The position numbers and the translations under genes were made by a program. Shown here piece after piece: positions 1-11,112 of a stretch of DNA of 64,000 nt. The first letter of the stretch is position 1. Each line of letters starts with the position of its first letter. Under the pieces are notes generated by a model. That model ran no database searches and was not told the origin of the DNA. It saw only the letters and a list, made by a program, of their open reading frames with translations. The stretch spans positions 32,549,016 to 32,613,015 of the forward strand of contig NC_052475.1 in assembly GCF_009730915.1 (NCBI RefSeq). The letters are read 5' to 3'. This DNA is from Dioscorea cayenensis subsp. rotundata. Lineage: Eukaryota; Streptophyta; Magnoliopsida; Dioscoreales; Dioscoreaceae.

Positions 1-3000
1 CATCCTGCCTGTACTATTTCATCAGATATATATACACGCAAGGAGGCAATGATTCCTGTACACGTGGTAAAAATGTGAAATGGAAGGACAGAATTCCAAT
101 CAATCGAACAAACAAGTTGAAATTCGAATCTAATTATATAAACAGATATATGTCCATTTGGCGGGATGCTACTTTTGTTGTTTTCCTACCGGAAAACGGT
201 TGAAAGCGACAAAACTCATCAAGAATTAAATCATTTCTTAAGAAACCAGTGAAACAACAGGTCAATCTATCTTGTTCACCTAGTTGGACTCTTGCAGCAA
301 CTTTTGTCCTCACAAAGTCCACAGCTCTTGGCCTCACAAAGCCACATGAGGGAAATCCCCAAGTAATTAAGATAGGCTCTTATAGGTTGAATTAATTCTG
401 ATTTCTCAATCACATAGCTCAATATCATAACGTTAAGACAGTTAATTCATATGAGCTACAGACAGAGGAAAGCTATTGCATGTTCTGGCTACTGCCACAA
501 ATATCATACCTTCCCACTGTTTAATGTCTTCCAAACAACCTCCTCTAACTTCTCCGTTGAAACGTCTTCACCAAATTCTTTCGCAATGGATTTGACCCAT
601 AGCAGGGCTTCCTGAAATGCATGCCGTAGACAAACATAGATGCATAGCTTAACGGATGAATTTTATGTAGATCACTTCCGTTACAATAGACGAACTGTGT
701 GCATGTCTACAAGCATAATTTCAACTTAATGTAAACTCAGAATACAAGTAAATTGGACACAACTATATGCCATATTGAGTATGCTACTTGTTCACATCAG
801 TAAATATCAAAGCACAAACCTCAGAGATCTGCACAATGACAGCCAATGGAAAGAGGAGATTTGCAAAAATGAATGGTATGAGAAAAGTTAAATATCCAGT
901 AAAAGTTCAGCCAAGGGTTTTGTTGAGTGTTTATTGCTAGTGGGGAAATAGCTAAATTAGCAGTCTAATCGGAAAGCAAAAGGGAGATTAGCCAGACGGT
1001 TGAATAATAATACACGCATATCTAGCTGTTTATAATTACTAGCGAGAGAAATGAAATGAAACAACAACATTACCTGAGTTGCCAAGCCATGAAGCGGCCC
1101 AGCTAAACCATTCATGGCAGCTGCATATGCACGATACGAATCTGCGAGAGCACTGGCAACCTGAAAATTAATCCACAGTCAATGACAACATAAAAATTAA
1201 TTTATCATGTTTGGTAAACACAAACAGTGTCTTAATACTAGCATAATAATGTTCTATAAAATTGAATTAACATGCAAACCATATGAACAGACTGTATTTT
1301 ACTGTTTTTTACCACATGACTAGCATGACCAGAAACGTTGCCCCCTTCATGATCACTAAAAGAAGATATCCAAATCAAAATGTCAGCACATAAGCTAAAT
1401 TTACAGAATGAGCAAATTATTTAGGAAATAAATAAATTTAACATGGAATAGTAACCTGTGGACAAGGAGGAAAAGCCTCACTGACTCCAGCATTTTTGGA
1501 TCATCAAACCCAAGCATGTGAGAAAAGTTTGCAGCATGATCCAGAGAATTATCAGCTGGTATCGCTCTCCCATATAAAGCCTTCAGAGCACAATAAATAA
1601 GCAACTAATCAACATACCGAGTACAAACATAAATTACTCATCTTATAAACAAAAGAAAATTTATCAATTCATGACCAGTATGCACACATTAAATAGAAGT
1701 ATAACTACTCAGAAAGTTATAATAGAGCAGCCATCCAATTCTACAAAAACTAGTTCAAAAGACAAATATTAAAGGCATATTAGCGATGATTACAGACCAT
1801 GAATTGGAAAAATACAAGGGAAAAATCCATCTCTAAAAAACTAACTCAGAAACCCAAGGATTATGAATTCTGGAGCACTACTAACAATCAAACTTCATGG
1901 GGAAACGTGAGAGGCAGCCTTAGTCACTTACCTTCGATAGACATAAGCAGCCACTGCTGGAACTCGTGCAATCAAGTTCATGCAGTCCTCATATGTTGGT
2001 TCCCAGAGCCTACAAATAATGGCAATTTTACCATTATGGTGAGCACAACCCAGTATTTTGCATATATAATTATGCATATCATAGGACTTACTTTGACTTT
2101 GGCATCCCTTGTTCATAAGCCTTCTGAAACTCACTTTTCAACCTGAAATAATCACATGGGAAAATTAACTAGAGAATAGTCAAATCTAACCATTAAAAAA
2201 AAAAATTTGAGAACTAATTTTCTCTGTTCAAACTATGAGTTTCTATCATCTTTTGGGACGTGGGAAACATTGTATTTTGTGCAAATTTTCACTCAAGAAT
2301 TTCATAGAAATATCTGCTAACAATCATGGTGAAGAATAATGACCAACTGCACAACGGGAGGGGCCAAATTGCTAGATAAACTAGATAAATTGTACTCATA
2401 CAGTCATAATCTTCACATAATTCAGCTAGCCGGAATATATGCTCAATTAAAGAAAATCCAACACCTATTTTGATGGTCAGATTTGAGGATTCCAAATGCA
2501 ATGTATAAGAAGAAGAAGAAGCAAGTATTTGCTCAAATCTTTCAGCAATTACATTCTCTGCACTACTATATGAATACTTGCTTCCTCTTCGTCATCATTT
2601 TCTGACTCTCATAATAGTTTTTGCATCCAAAACCACATTGACACAAGAATTACCATGTTACTCAAATGTGTGAAAAAAAGGACAACCACCAGCTTTAACA
2701 AATAAGTGTAGAAAATCAGTTAGCAGATCAGAAGAAAAGGAAATCACAGGACAGTTTCAGGCATCTCACTAAGGGCTATATAAATTAGACCATGTTTCAC
2801 AAGGCAGATACTTGTTATTTCTCCCAGACTATCCTGACCACTAACTGAACCATAAGACATGTAGTAGTTAACAACCAAATTGCATCCACATGATATGACA
2901 GAGTTGAGACAAGTATTTCATGCAGAATGACAAACACAATTGGACGCTGAAAATATGGACAAATCACAGAAGTTGCCAATCTATTTAACTATAACATAAC

Positions 3001-3060
3001 TTGAGAAAGCTAAGAAAGCGTTTTAAAACATTTTAGCATTGTCATGCATGTACCGTGTGT

Positions 3061-3222
3061 TCTAACAACAGAGCAAAATAATGCAAACGTCAAAGCTGAT
3101 ACATCAGAACTTAAGGCCAACTAGAGGAAGATTTAATCATTTCTAACAACAAAGCAAAATGATGCAAACGTCAAAGTTGATACATCAGAACTAAAGGCCA
3201 ACTAGAGGAAGATTTAATCATT
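3061..3222. repeat. Tandem duplication, about 81-bp unit, in pseudogene intron
   Basis: Two adjacent near-identical copies, each starting TCTAACAACA and containing GCAAACGTCAAAG and AGAGGAAGATTTAATCA. The homologous intron of the intact copy (near 34.81-34.89 kb) has a single unit, so the duplication arose in this copy only. Confidence 0.85.
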
Positions 3223-4389
3223 TTCATCCAATAGGCAGTTATCATATAGATATCTGACAATAGGCATTGCTTCCATAGAAATGTCTAGAAAATTTTCAGT
3301 TTAAACATACATCAACAATGATCCCCATCCAATATAATAAAATATGGCCACATAAACAAACCTGCAGTGCCATTACTCCAGTTACAAACTGTGTCATCGG
3401 ATGAGCTGTGACAGGAAGAGAATCGATTCCTTTGTACACATGATCTGCATCCAATCCAGAAGCAAAGATTTACTTAATTGTTGTTGATTGATGAAGGGAA
3501 AAAAAGTTTGTAAGAAGAGTTTGTTCAGAAGTATGTCTGAAATGATTAACAAGGTAATCCACTGCAAAGAAAAGGTCCAAAAATTTGAGGAACCGAATTG
3601 CTATTTAGGGATAATTGAAAGCAGTATGTCACATTAAGTTACATTTAATAGAAAGACAATGGCAATAGGTTACTCAGATAAGCTAAATAACCATAAAGGG
3701 ACTCTAATCCGATCAGCAATTTTGATCTGTGAAGGGTTTAAGAAAAACTATGAAATGAAATTGCTAGTTCAGAATATGAATTGGACGATGAAAACAAACT
3801 TTAGTGTTCCAGACTGACTTAAGATTTGTGAAGTAATTGGCAGGATGTCCATGTAAATGAGTTATCTGAATAAGTTAATCCACAGGTACATGAGCAATTT
3901 CAATCAAAGATTCAGAAATTAACAGAAAATTGTGCAATAGTAAAACCTGGAACTGCAGAACGGCTTTGTAGTTCCTTAGATAATGCCACAGCTTGCTCTT
4001 TACTCGGTACCTGTGATGGATAAAAAATAAACTTATGCTCGGAGTCATTACACGCTATTAAAAATGATGCTTATTAGAGATAGAGCTGCTGCAACAAACT
4101 CCAACCGAACAACCATGTATGAACTAGGTATTCAAGATATTTGAAGAATAAGCGCATTGATTACCTTTCCAGTCACAAGGAGCCAAAGAAGGCCCTGAGT
4201 GTCATTAAAAATAACCAGTAACTCCCTTCAGATTCTCATTTAAGGCATAGTTCTCACAGATGGCCCAAAGAACATCATCACAGTTTAACATCATTTAAAA
4301 AGAAAAGCTTTGTTATCTGTGAAATACAAAACACAAGAAGAGAAGTGATCCTATCTACATGATGCATAAGATTAAGTTTCGAAACAAAC

Positions 4390-4795
4390 TGTAATGCACA
4401 CAAGTGGAGGGGAGAGCGGACCCCAAAACACCGGCCTAGTAGGGAAGGTCGCCCCCCACTTATATGCACACATGGACTTCATCTCCTAGCCGATGTGGGA
4501 CTAAATGGGATCTATTACAATACCCCACCGATCAAAGACTGACGCCCCCGTCAGTCCGGGTAATCTGGGGCCGGACTCTGGGACCCACCAGGGTTTTCAC
4601 CCGCTCCGCGCACCCGCCCGAACTGACGTACCGTGCCCCACACCGGCTCTCAACGAAAGCACCAATGTAATGCACACAAGTGGAGGGGAGAGCGGACCCC
4701 AAAAGACCGGCCTAGTAGGAAAAGTTGCCCCCCACTTATATGCACACATGGACTCCATCTCCTAGCCGATTTGGGACTGAAAGGGATCTATTACA
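4390..4795 (-). mobile_element. TRIM-like miniature LTR retrotransposon
   Basis: Two 130-bp direct terminal repeats (4390-4519 and 4666-4795) start TG and end CA, and flank a 146-bp internal region with no coding capacity. The element is bordered by a perfect 5-bp target duplication CAAAC (4385-4389, 4796-4800). Read on the minus strand, the sequence just inside the 5' LTR starts TTGGTGCTTTCGTTGAGAGC, in the primer-binding-site position. The purine-rich GATCGGTGGGGTAT lies just before the 3' LTR. The LTR carries TCCCACATCGGC and a CATATAAGTGG TATA-like box, as in many plant LTRs. The LTRs differ at a few positions, so the insertion is not brand new. It lies five bases inside an intron of the citrate synthase pseudogene. 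Confidence 0.88.
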
Positions 4796-5319
4796 CAAAC
4801 TCCTCCTCTGGATCAACTAACGATGATTCCCACAGCAATCTTGTAATTCCTCTCATTCCACCAAGTACCTACAAATCCCCCAGATAATGATTGATTGGTT
4901 AGAAGTTGCTCCTTAATATCTGAAACCTATGGATGCTTGTAAAACAATCCCTAGCATACATAAATACAAGACAGAACTACGAATATAAAAAATTCGTACC
5001 ATATCAACAGTGATGTTACCAAACTGAACTTTTCCATATTCTGATTTTATTTTCTTCAAGCGCTCCTGTAACATGATAAAGCCAGCAAATGAAAAATTTT
5101 ACAAACAATAATCAAATGCTCGGAATTTCAAGAAACAACACCAAATGAAGACCACTTACAAGGCGAGATCGGAGATTCGACAGTGCCGTGATTCCGCGAA
5201 GAAAACCCATCGTCTATCTGCAAAAGCAATCATGACAACACAAACATAATAAATCAAGCCTGCTGCTGCTGCTGCATATCCAACAAATATTTAGAAGTAA
5301 ATTCCGAGCATTATATACT

Positions 5320-6595
5320 AAAAAAGTTTATTTGGTAACTATAAATTAAATCACAAGTGAAATTACGAATGAGTGAAATGGTGCATTGATTTACTGTAAT
5401 TGAAAATAATGCATTCACAATTCTATTATTGGGTTTTATTTATAAGGGATATAATAATCACGAATGTTGAAATTTAACTTTTTAGCACTAATTATGCAAA
5501 ATAAATTTTATAAAAATTTATTTGATAGAAAACAATTGACCAAATAGATTTCCACCATCCATTCATGTACGGTGGTTAACAGTATTTAACGTGTAATAAC
5601 ACAATAACAACTGATAGTAAATTCTATACAGAACTTTTACGACTATTAATTGTTATATCATATGATTTAATGACCGCAAGACTTAATCAATGCCATCAAA
5701 TGTAAGTATATACCCACTTAATGAATGCTATTAAATGTAAGTATATACCCTGAAAATATGTACTTTTATATTAATTAACCAAATATATCTGTGGGCTCCT
5801 TTCTTTCCACCCGGCCTTTAATTGGGATTGACCGGTTGAAAAGCATGGATCACAAATCAAAATTTAATTTTTTTATATTTCGGATGATTGCGGGGTTCAG
5901 TGACTCTCATGAGGGGCAAGCCCCTAATATTAATTACAGAACAATGTCACTGGGAACCTCCGATTAAGAAACAAGTGTGAATGAGGAAATCGCGAGTAAA
6001 CATGATAAATTTTTATATTTTATTTCAAAGATGCATGCGAATACATGATCATGAGACAAGAATACAAAAAGAAGAAAGCTATTCTCTAAGAGAGCTTAAC
6101 AAGAGATTTTTTAGAAAGAGCTATTTTTTATCATGCTCTTCAAAAATTTATTTTTTTAGTGGCGCTCTTAGCTCCCTATACTAAAAAGTGTGTCGGAAGA
6201 TCCTTTTAGCTTTGTGGATGTAGCTCTCCTCGATTTCTTTTTATGTGGGTTTGTGTCTTGAAAGCATAGCTTAGTCCAAGTCGCGGCCACTCTACATTTA
6301 CGAGTTGCCTCCTTGGCCTCTTTTTGCTTCTTTTTATCACTCGAAGACTTTGGCTCTTTTCGCTTGTAAAATCTCCACTCCTTGACTTGTGAAACTCCCT
6401 CAAGTTTTTTTGGCTTCTGGTGTCTTAAAACTTGAGTTGCATTTGTCGCTTTACATGATGCATTTAGGTCTTAGCTCTTCAATGCTTTTGAGCCTTGACC
6501 ATTTGATTTTAAGTCGTGACCTTTAGCATGGTTAGGTCATTAACTTGATAATTTTGACTTGACTTTAAAATGAACCTCAAACTCATTTTTTTTGA
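5320..6595. other. Inserted AT-rich sequence inside the pseudogene leader intron
   Basis: The intact copy has about 200 bp between its start codon and its leader exon. Here similarity to that intron stops near 5320 (GAGCATTATATACTAA) and resumes near 10757 (CTAAGAAAATGAAAC). No gene is recognised in 5320-6595. A short direct repeat lies at about 5680-5750 (AAATGTAAGTATATACCC twice). Short open frames here have low complexity and no family match. Confidence 0.6.
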
Positions 6596-7032
6596 GACCT
6601 CATAATGAGCTTAGGGAAAATCTTTGCTCAAACTCAACTTTTTTCAATGAGTGTTGACGAGAAAACATTTTTTTCTTCTTTTTTTATGAAAATTTTTTCA
6701 TTCATTTTTTTATTATCCATCATCATTTTTTTCTCTCGTGAAATTTTTCATTTTTTTACTCTTCATTTTCATTTCAAGAAAAGATGTACTTTTTCATTGC
6801 ACCTCTTTTCACTCCAACGAGTATCAAAAAGACCTCCAAGTGAGCTTCAAGAAATCTTTGTTAACTTTTTCTCTTTTTTTATAAGTGTTGATGAGAGATA
6901 TTTTTTTGTGAACTCTTTCATTTTTTTATATTTTTTTATCACTTCAAGAAATTTTTATTCTCCTTTTCATTTCACTTTTTTTACTCTAATGAGTGTCAAA
7001 AGACCTCAAGGTGAGCTTGCAGAAAGGGTTTG
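6595..7032. repeat. Degenerate T-rich tandem repeat
   Basis: Roughly three diverged units, each with GTGTTGATGAGA or GAGTGTCAAAAGACCTC, then a GAGCTT(C/G)CAAGAAA-like segment and long T tracts. A 142-codon open frame across it is rich in Phe and Ser and reflects T-rich composition rather than a gene. Confidence 0.6.
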
Positions 7033-7039
7033 ATTTTTT

Positions 7040-7830
7040 TATGGAAAAATTTCTCTTTTACCCCAAGAGTGTCAAGACTCCAAGGTAGAATTAAAGAAAT
7101 TATATTTCTCGATTACCCCTAGAAAATCGAGACTTCGAGGTGGAATGAGAGAAATTTATAGAAAAATTTCTCGATTACCCCAAGAAGTCAAGACTCCAGG
7201 TGGAATGAGAGAAATTTATAGAAAATTTCTCGATTCTCCGAGAAAGTGAAGACTCCAGGCGGAATGAGAGAAATTTATAGAAAAATTTCTCGATTACCCC
7301 AGAAAAGCCAAGGCTTCGAGGTGGAATGAGAGAAATTTATAGAAAATTTCTCGTTACCCCAAGGAAGTCAAGACTCAGAGGTGGAATGAGAGAAATTTAT
7401 AGAAAATTTCTCGTTACCCACCCAAAGACCCAAGGCTTCAGGTGGAATGAGAGAAATTTATAGAAAATTTCTCGTTCCCCAGGAAGTCAAGACTCAGGTG
7501 GAATGAGAGAAATTTATAGAAAATTTCTCGTTACTCCCAGAAGTCGAAGACTCGAGGTGGAATGAGAGAAATTTCATGAAAAAAATTTCTCGTTACCCCA
7601 AGAAAGTCAAGACTCCAGGTGGAATGAGAGAAATTTCATGAAAAAAATTTCTCGTTACTCCCAAAAGCCAAGGCTTCAGGTGGAATGAGAGAAATTTATA
7701 GAAAATTTCTCGTTACTCCAGAAGTCGAAGACTTGAGGTGGAATGAGAGAAATTTCATAGAAATTCTCGTTCTCAAGAAAAAGCCAAAGGCTTCGTGGTG
7801 GAATGAGAGAAATTTCATAAGATTTTTCCC
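7040..7830. repeat. Hairpin-forming minisatellite, about 13 units of 58-62 bp
   Basis: Each unit reads approximately: AGGTGGAATGAGA, then GAGAAATTT, a 4-6 base loop, AAATTTCTC, then a G/C-richer spacer with CGTTACCCCAAGAAAGTC and AAGACTC. The arms GAGAAATTT and AAATTTCTC are perfect inverted repeats and are the best-conserved part. Spacers vary more, and CAAGGCTTC alternates with CAAGACTCC. This is not CRISPR: the repeats are plant-intergenic and the spacers are near-identical. Confidence 0.9.
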
Positions 7831-7849
7831 ATAGGAGGCCTTACAAAAA

Positions 7850-8290
7850 AATGAAATTACCAAAATACCCCCACTCAAATTCATCCTTTACTTTTTTTCT
7901 CATTTTTTACTCTCTGTTTTTTTTTAACCCATCTTTTCATTTTCCCCATATTTTTTTCTTTTCTTCTCTCATTTTTACTCACCCTCCCATTTTTCCATAT
8001 TTTTTCTCTCTTTTTTCCAACTCACCCTTCCATTTTTCCATATTTTTTTCCTTCTCTCTTTTTTTTAAATTCACCCTTCATCTTTTCCATATCTTTCCTT
8101 CTCTCTCTTTTTTTTAAAATTCACCCCTTCATTTTTTCCATATTTTTTTTTCTCTTTTTTTCTCACCTTTCATCATTTTATTATTTTTCTCTTTTTCTCT
8201 CATTTTTACTCTCCCTTCATTTTTACGTCTTTAATTTCTTTCATCATTTTACCAAAAATGCCCCTCACCAATAAACTCTCCCTCTATTTT
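7850..8290. repeat. Polypyrimidine-rich low-complexity tract
   Basis: Imperfect repeats built on TTCATTTTTCCATATTTTTT and CTCTCTTTTTTT run through the whole segment on the plus strand. There is no coding signal, and the open frame over it is Phe/Ser low complexity. Confidence 0.75.
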
Positions 8291-8689
8291 TTTAAGACAA
8301 AGGAAACTTTTTAAAAGCACCTTACTGACATTGGCATGGCTGAAGATAAGCACTCCTCAAAAAATGCTCTCCAATAGCAAAGGCAATGTCTCCGAAGCTT
8401 GAGAAAGTAGGAGGTTTAATAGACTGATGAAGCTATAAAATTCTGAATCAAGATACTCATAACAAGTGGGACTTGATGGTTCTGTGTCACAGGCGTTTTG
8501 CATTTATCCTTGCCTCTGAAGCTGGATCCTTTGCGGAATTTCTCCAATGATATCTCACGGTGTCAACTCCATTCACAAGCTCAGCCCCATGATCTATGCT
8601 TGTATTCACCTGTCCTTGCATATCCTTCCCATTCAAACCTGCAGAGCAAGCAGTCACATTCTTGGCATGGCTACCTTCTCAAACCTAAC

Positions 8690-9050
8690 AGCTACCATAG
8701 GTTCGCCATCTGCTATATCAGTATTCACATTATAACCCTTCCCAGCCTCATCCGCGGCCACAGAGGCAATCATTGGGATATGACCGTCGGCGAGAATCGA
8801 GTGGAGCACAGAGGGATCAACACGCGAAACCTGATCATTAACAATCCCGGAGACGGTGGACTCAGGAAGACATTATTCTTGCTCGGAATCGCAAAAGCGC
8901 CATGCCGATGCCACCAAGTTGATCTCGACGACGAGTCTCTTTGTTGATCTTCCTAGCAAGAACCATCTTCACAGCTTTCCTAGTATGAGCATTGATAACA
9001 TAAAGGCCGTTGTAGAGCTTGGGTTCGTGGCCGGTTGGGTACAAAGGCGG
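8690..9050 (-). pseudogene. Acetylglutamate kinase (NAGK) relic
   Basis: The minus strand encodes two fragments in the order expected for plant plastid N-acetyl-L-glutamate kinase, the arginine-pathway enzyme that phosphorylates acetylglutamate. At about 8920-9030 it reads EPKLYNGLYVINAHTRKAV then KMVLARKINKE, corresponding to the family's EPxFxxGLRVTDxxTMExVxMVLxGKVNK block. At about 8720-8850 it reads VSRVDPSVLHSILADGHIP then MIASVAADEAGKGYNVN, corresponding to the substrate-binding VARVDP...IPVIASVAADxxGxxYNINAD block. The blocks are in different frames with stops between them. The N-terminal nucleotide-binding region and the C-terminus are not found. It is a short decayed copy inside the sequence inserted in the citrate synthase pseudogene leader. 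Sequence below 8690 is possibly its decayed continuation but is not recognisable. Confidence 0.7.
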
Positions 9051-9224
9051 CGGCAGACAACATGCCCTGCAACGGAGGACTCGGTGCGGCCGGAAAGGTA
9101 GCCCGTAGAGACCAGTGAATTAGAAACTCTCTCACGGTATTTGATAAAAATGGGAGAGAAAGAGAACGAACCAGAGAGAAGGAAAGAAATGCATGCTATT
9201 AATCATGGATACATGCACGTGCAT

Positions 9225-9480
9225 GTGTTTTCTTTCTTCTTTTTTAAATGCATGAGAATCACAAAGTGGCGGGACCCACTGCCATTTTCTCTTTTGTACA
9301 TGAGAGATGGGTCAAGGGCAGCATATGCATGCATGACATGCATTCGATTTTTTTTTAAAATATCATTAAAAAGATGGGACCCATTGCGTTTTTTCTTCCT
9401 TAATGCATGTGAAAAGTATCATGGCCATGGAATGACATGCATTTGATAAAAATATCAATTTTTAAAGATGGGGACCCATG
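9225..9480. repeat. Diverged direct repeats around GGGACCCA(C/T)TGC
   Basis: Three occurrences of GGGACCCA(C/T) with flanking ATGCATG(A/T)GA, GACATGCATT(C/T)GAT and AAAAATATCA-type sequence suggest two to three diverged units of about 110 bp. No gene is seen. Confidence 0.5.
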
Positions 9481-9834
9481 TATCTAAAAGGCATGGACTA
9501 TGGAGCATCATATTCATAAAAAACATAAAATGCAGTACTCTTCGTTTTGCAGATCAACCTCCTCTCACCTCTTTGGCCTCTTCTTCTCCTTCTTTCTTCT
9601 CACTCGTCTTTTTTTAAAAAATTCTCTCCTCCTTCCTTTACGCCTCTCTTCTCTGCATCTATCTCTTTCTTCGCCTCCCATGAAAATCCTCAGCACCCGA
9701 AGAATATTCAACTCCAGGGAGAGATTTTTTTAAAAACTTTGAATTCAAAAATTCCCATCCCTATCCATAATCTCTCTTCTTTTTATTTATTTATGAATTT
9801 CCCTCTCCTTTTTTATTATTATTCACATATATAT

Positions 9835-9875
<41 letters not shown>

Positions 9876-10012
9876 TGAAATTTCAAACGAATATAGATAT
9901 ATATATATATATGCATATATATCTTCAAATATATTTAATTTCAAACGAATATATATATATATATATGCATATATATCTTCAAATATATAAATATATATAT
10001 ATATATATATTC
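9835..10012. repeat. TA microsatellite with about 60-bp tandem duplication
   Basis: Long TA runs. Between them TTTCAAACGAATATA...GCATATATATCTTCAAATATA occurs twice in tandem, at about 9881 and 9940. Open frames across it are Tyr/Ile repeats and are not genes. Confidence 0.9.
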
Positions 10013-10582
10013 TCTTTCCTCTTCTTTATTATTATTTTTTCATTTACACCCCTACTTTTATTTGGAATAGGATAATCCTTATCTCCCCTTTTTTTTTTCT
10101 TTTCTATTTGAAGTAGGAGAATATAATTCATCATCACTATTTTTATTTATCCCCCCTTTTTTTGTTTGATTTTAATTCGAAGTAGAATGCCAAATTCCTA
10201 ATGAGATTAGGAATGAAAATTTTTATATAAATAATATCTTTACCAGAAATTCTAACTAATTAAATAAAAACTTATTTTTAGGTAATCAATTCAAAATAAT
10301 AATTGATATTTGATCTCGAATCCAAGCCGTCCATCTTCCCATCTTGAGGCCACCCTTCTCTACATTGCCCCTGACATCATCAACACCACTCCATTGAATC
10401 CATGTCTTTTTCCTCTCCATCACTTCCCAGCATCATCATCATCATTTCTCTCTCTACCAGCAGCTAGCCTCCCCACTGAATCTATAACTTCGGCTCCGAT
10501 CTCATCATCAACACCCAGCGCCAGCGGGAATGCCGTTCCTTCTCCTGTGACACTCTTTCCTCTGCCCAGTCCTTGTATGTAT

Positions 10583-10757
10583 GCAGTGGTTTATTTTACA
10601 GCATTTCAACTTTTTACAGCCACATTAAATATAACTCTTTTTAACTGCAAGTTGAAATACCGTAAAAACTTGAGATCAAATGCAACTCTTTTTTTGCGTG
10701 TAAAAAAAGAGTTATTTACAGCGAACTAAATGTATAAATTTGCACATCAAACAGCCA
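10583..10757. other. Palindrome-rich, MITE-like segment
   Basis: Contains an almost perfect hairpin at 10683-10712 (arms AACTCTTTTTTT and AAAAAAAGAGTT, loop GCGTGT) and several repeats of TTTACAGC and AACTCTTTTT on both strands. It lies next to the point where similarity to the citrate synthase leader resumes. The real element ends are not identified. Confidence 0.4.
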
Positions 10758-10849
10758 ATCTAAGAAAATGAAACATGCTTCCCAAAACCCAGACAAAAAA
10801 AAAAAATTTAAAAACTAGAGGGAAAAAAAAAGCAAAAAAGAGTACAATC

Positions 10850-11104
10850 GATTCAAAGAGTAGTTCACCTTCTTCTCTGAAATGTCGCTGTGTTTCTATA
10901 TGGTTGACTTTCAACGGGTTTCAGATTGCTTTCCTCTTTATCTTTCTTTTCACTTTTCGCTTGTTTCTCGTTATTCTCGTTTTTGATGAGGATAATGATT
11001 CTCTTATTCCAGTGTTTATTGTATTTTTCCTCAGTATTTTATTACTTTCGGTTCTTTCTTTTTAATAAATTTGTGATTTATTCACTTTATTTAAAAAAAA
11101 AAAG
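10850..11104 (+). mobile_element. LINE 3' tail fragment (5'-truncated)
   Basis: It ends in AATAAATTTGTGATTTATTC, ACTTTATTT and poly(A), the same tail type as the LINE fragments at 41.8-45.6 kb. It is bracketed by an 8-bp direct repeat GTACAATC (10842-10849, 11105-11112), the expected target duplication. It interrupts sequence that aligns with the leader of the intact citrate synthase gene. Confidence 0.6.
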
Positions 11105-11112
11105 GTACAATC

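Larger units (their letters stand above)
1..5210 (-). pseudogene. Citrate synthase (mitochondrial type) pseudogene, 5' part; 3' exons off window
   Basis: Eleven exons matching the intact gene at 30403-37975 can be read on the minus strand: 5160-5210 (start [17 protein letters not shown]), 5000-5065, 4801-4868, 4165-4194, 3947-4010, 3362-3444, 2092-2142, 1932-2009, 1456-1580, 1313-1355, 1074-1160, and a twelfth at 510-611. Splice acceptors survive. Lesions relative to the intact copy: exons 2 and 3 are missing, with intron 1 joined to intron 3; two extra bases and a TRIM insertion lie at the donor after 4801-4868; exon 4165-4194 has an in-frame 84-bp deletion; exon 2092-2142 has one extra A that gives an early TGA; and exon 1456-1580 has a net 4-bp loss. 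Active-site exon 1074-1160 still reads [11 protein letters not shown]. Positions 1-500 match intron sequence near 31.6-32.04 kb of the intact gene, so the remaining exons would lie left of the window. I judge it non-functional as citrate synthase. Transcription is not excluded. Confidence 0.9.

Noticed and set aside
1-5210. Left citrate synthase copy as a functional gene with a short presequence
   Set aside because: The in-frame changes would allow it, but the extra A giving TGA in exon 2092-2142 and the net 4-bp loss in 1456-1580 break the protein.
6605-7033. 142-codon open frame
   Set aside because: Phe/Ser/Lys low complexity produced by T-rich repeats, with no domain-like pattern.
7040-7830. 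Regular repeats with short spacers resembling a CRISPR array
   Set aside because: The spacers are near-copies of one another, the host is a plant nuclear genome, and no cas-like genes are near. It is a minisatellite.
9547-10075. Open frames of 66-147 codons
   Set aside because: Tyr-Ile repeats from a TA microsatellite and Ser/Leu-rich pyrimidine tracts.
10310-10729. 139-codon Ser/Pro-rich frame resembling a transit peptide
   Set aside because: Ser-rich start only, no mature protein follows, and the last third lies in a palindromic repeat.
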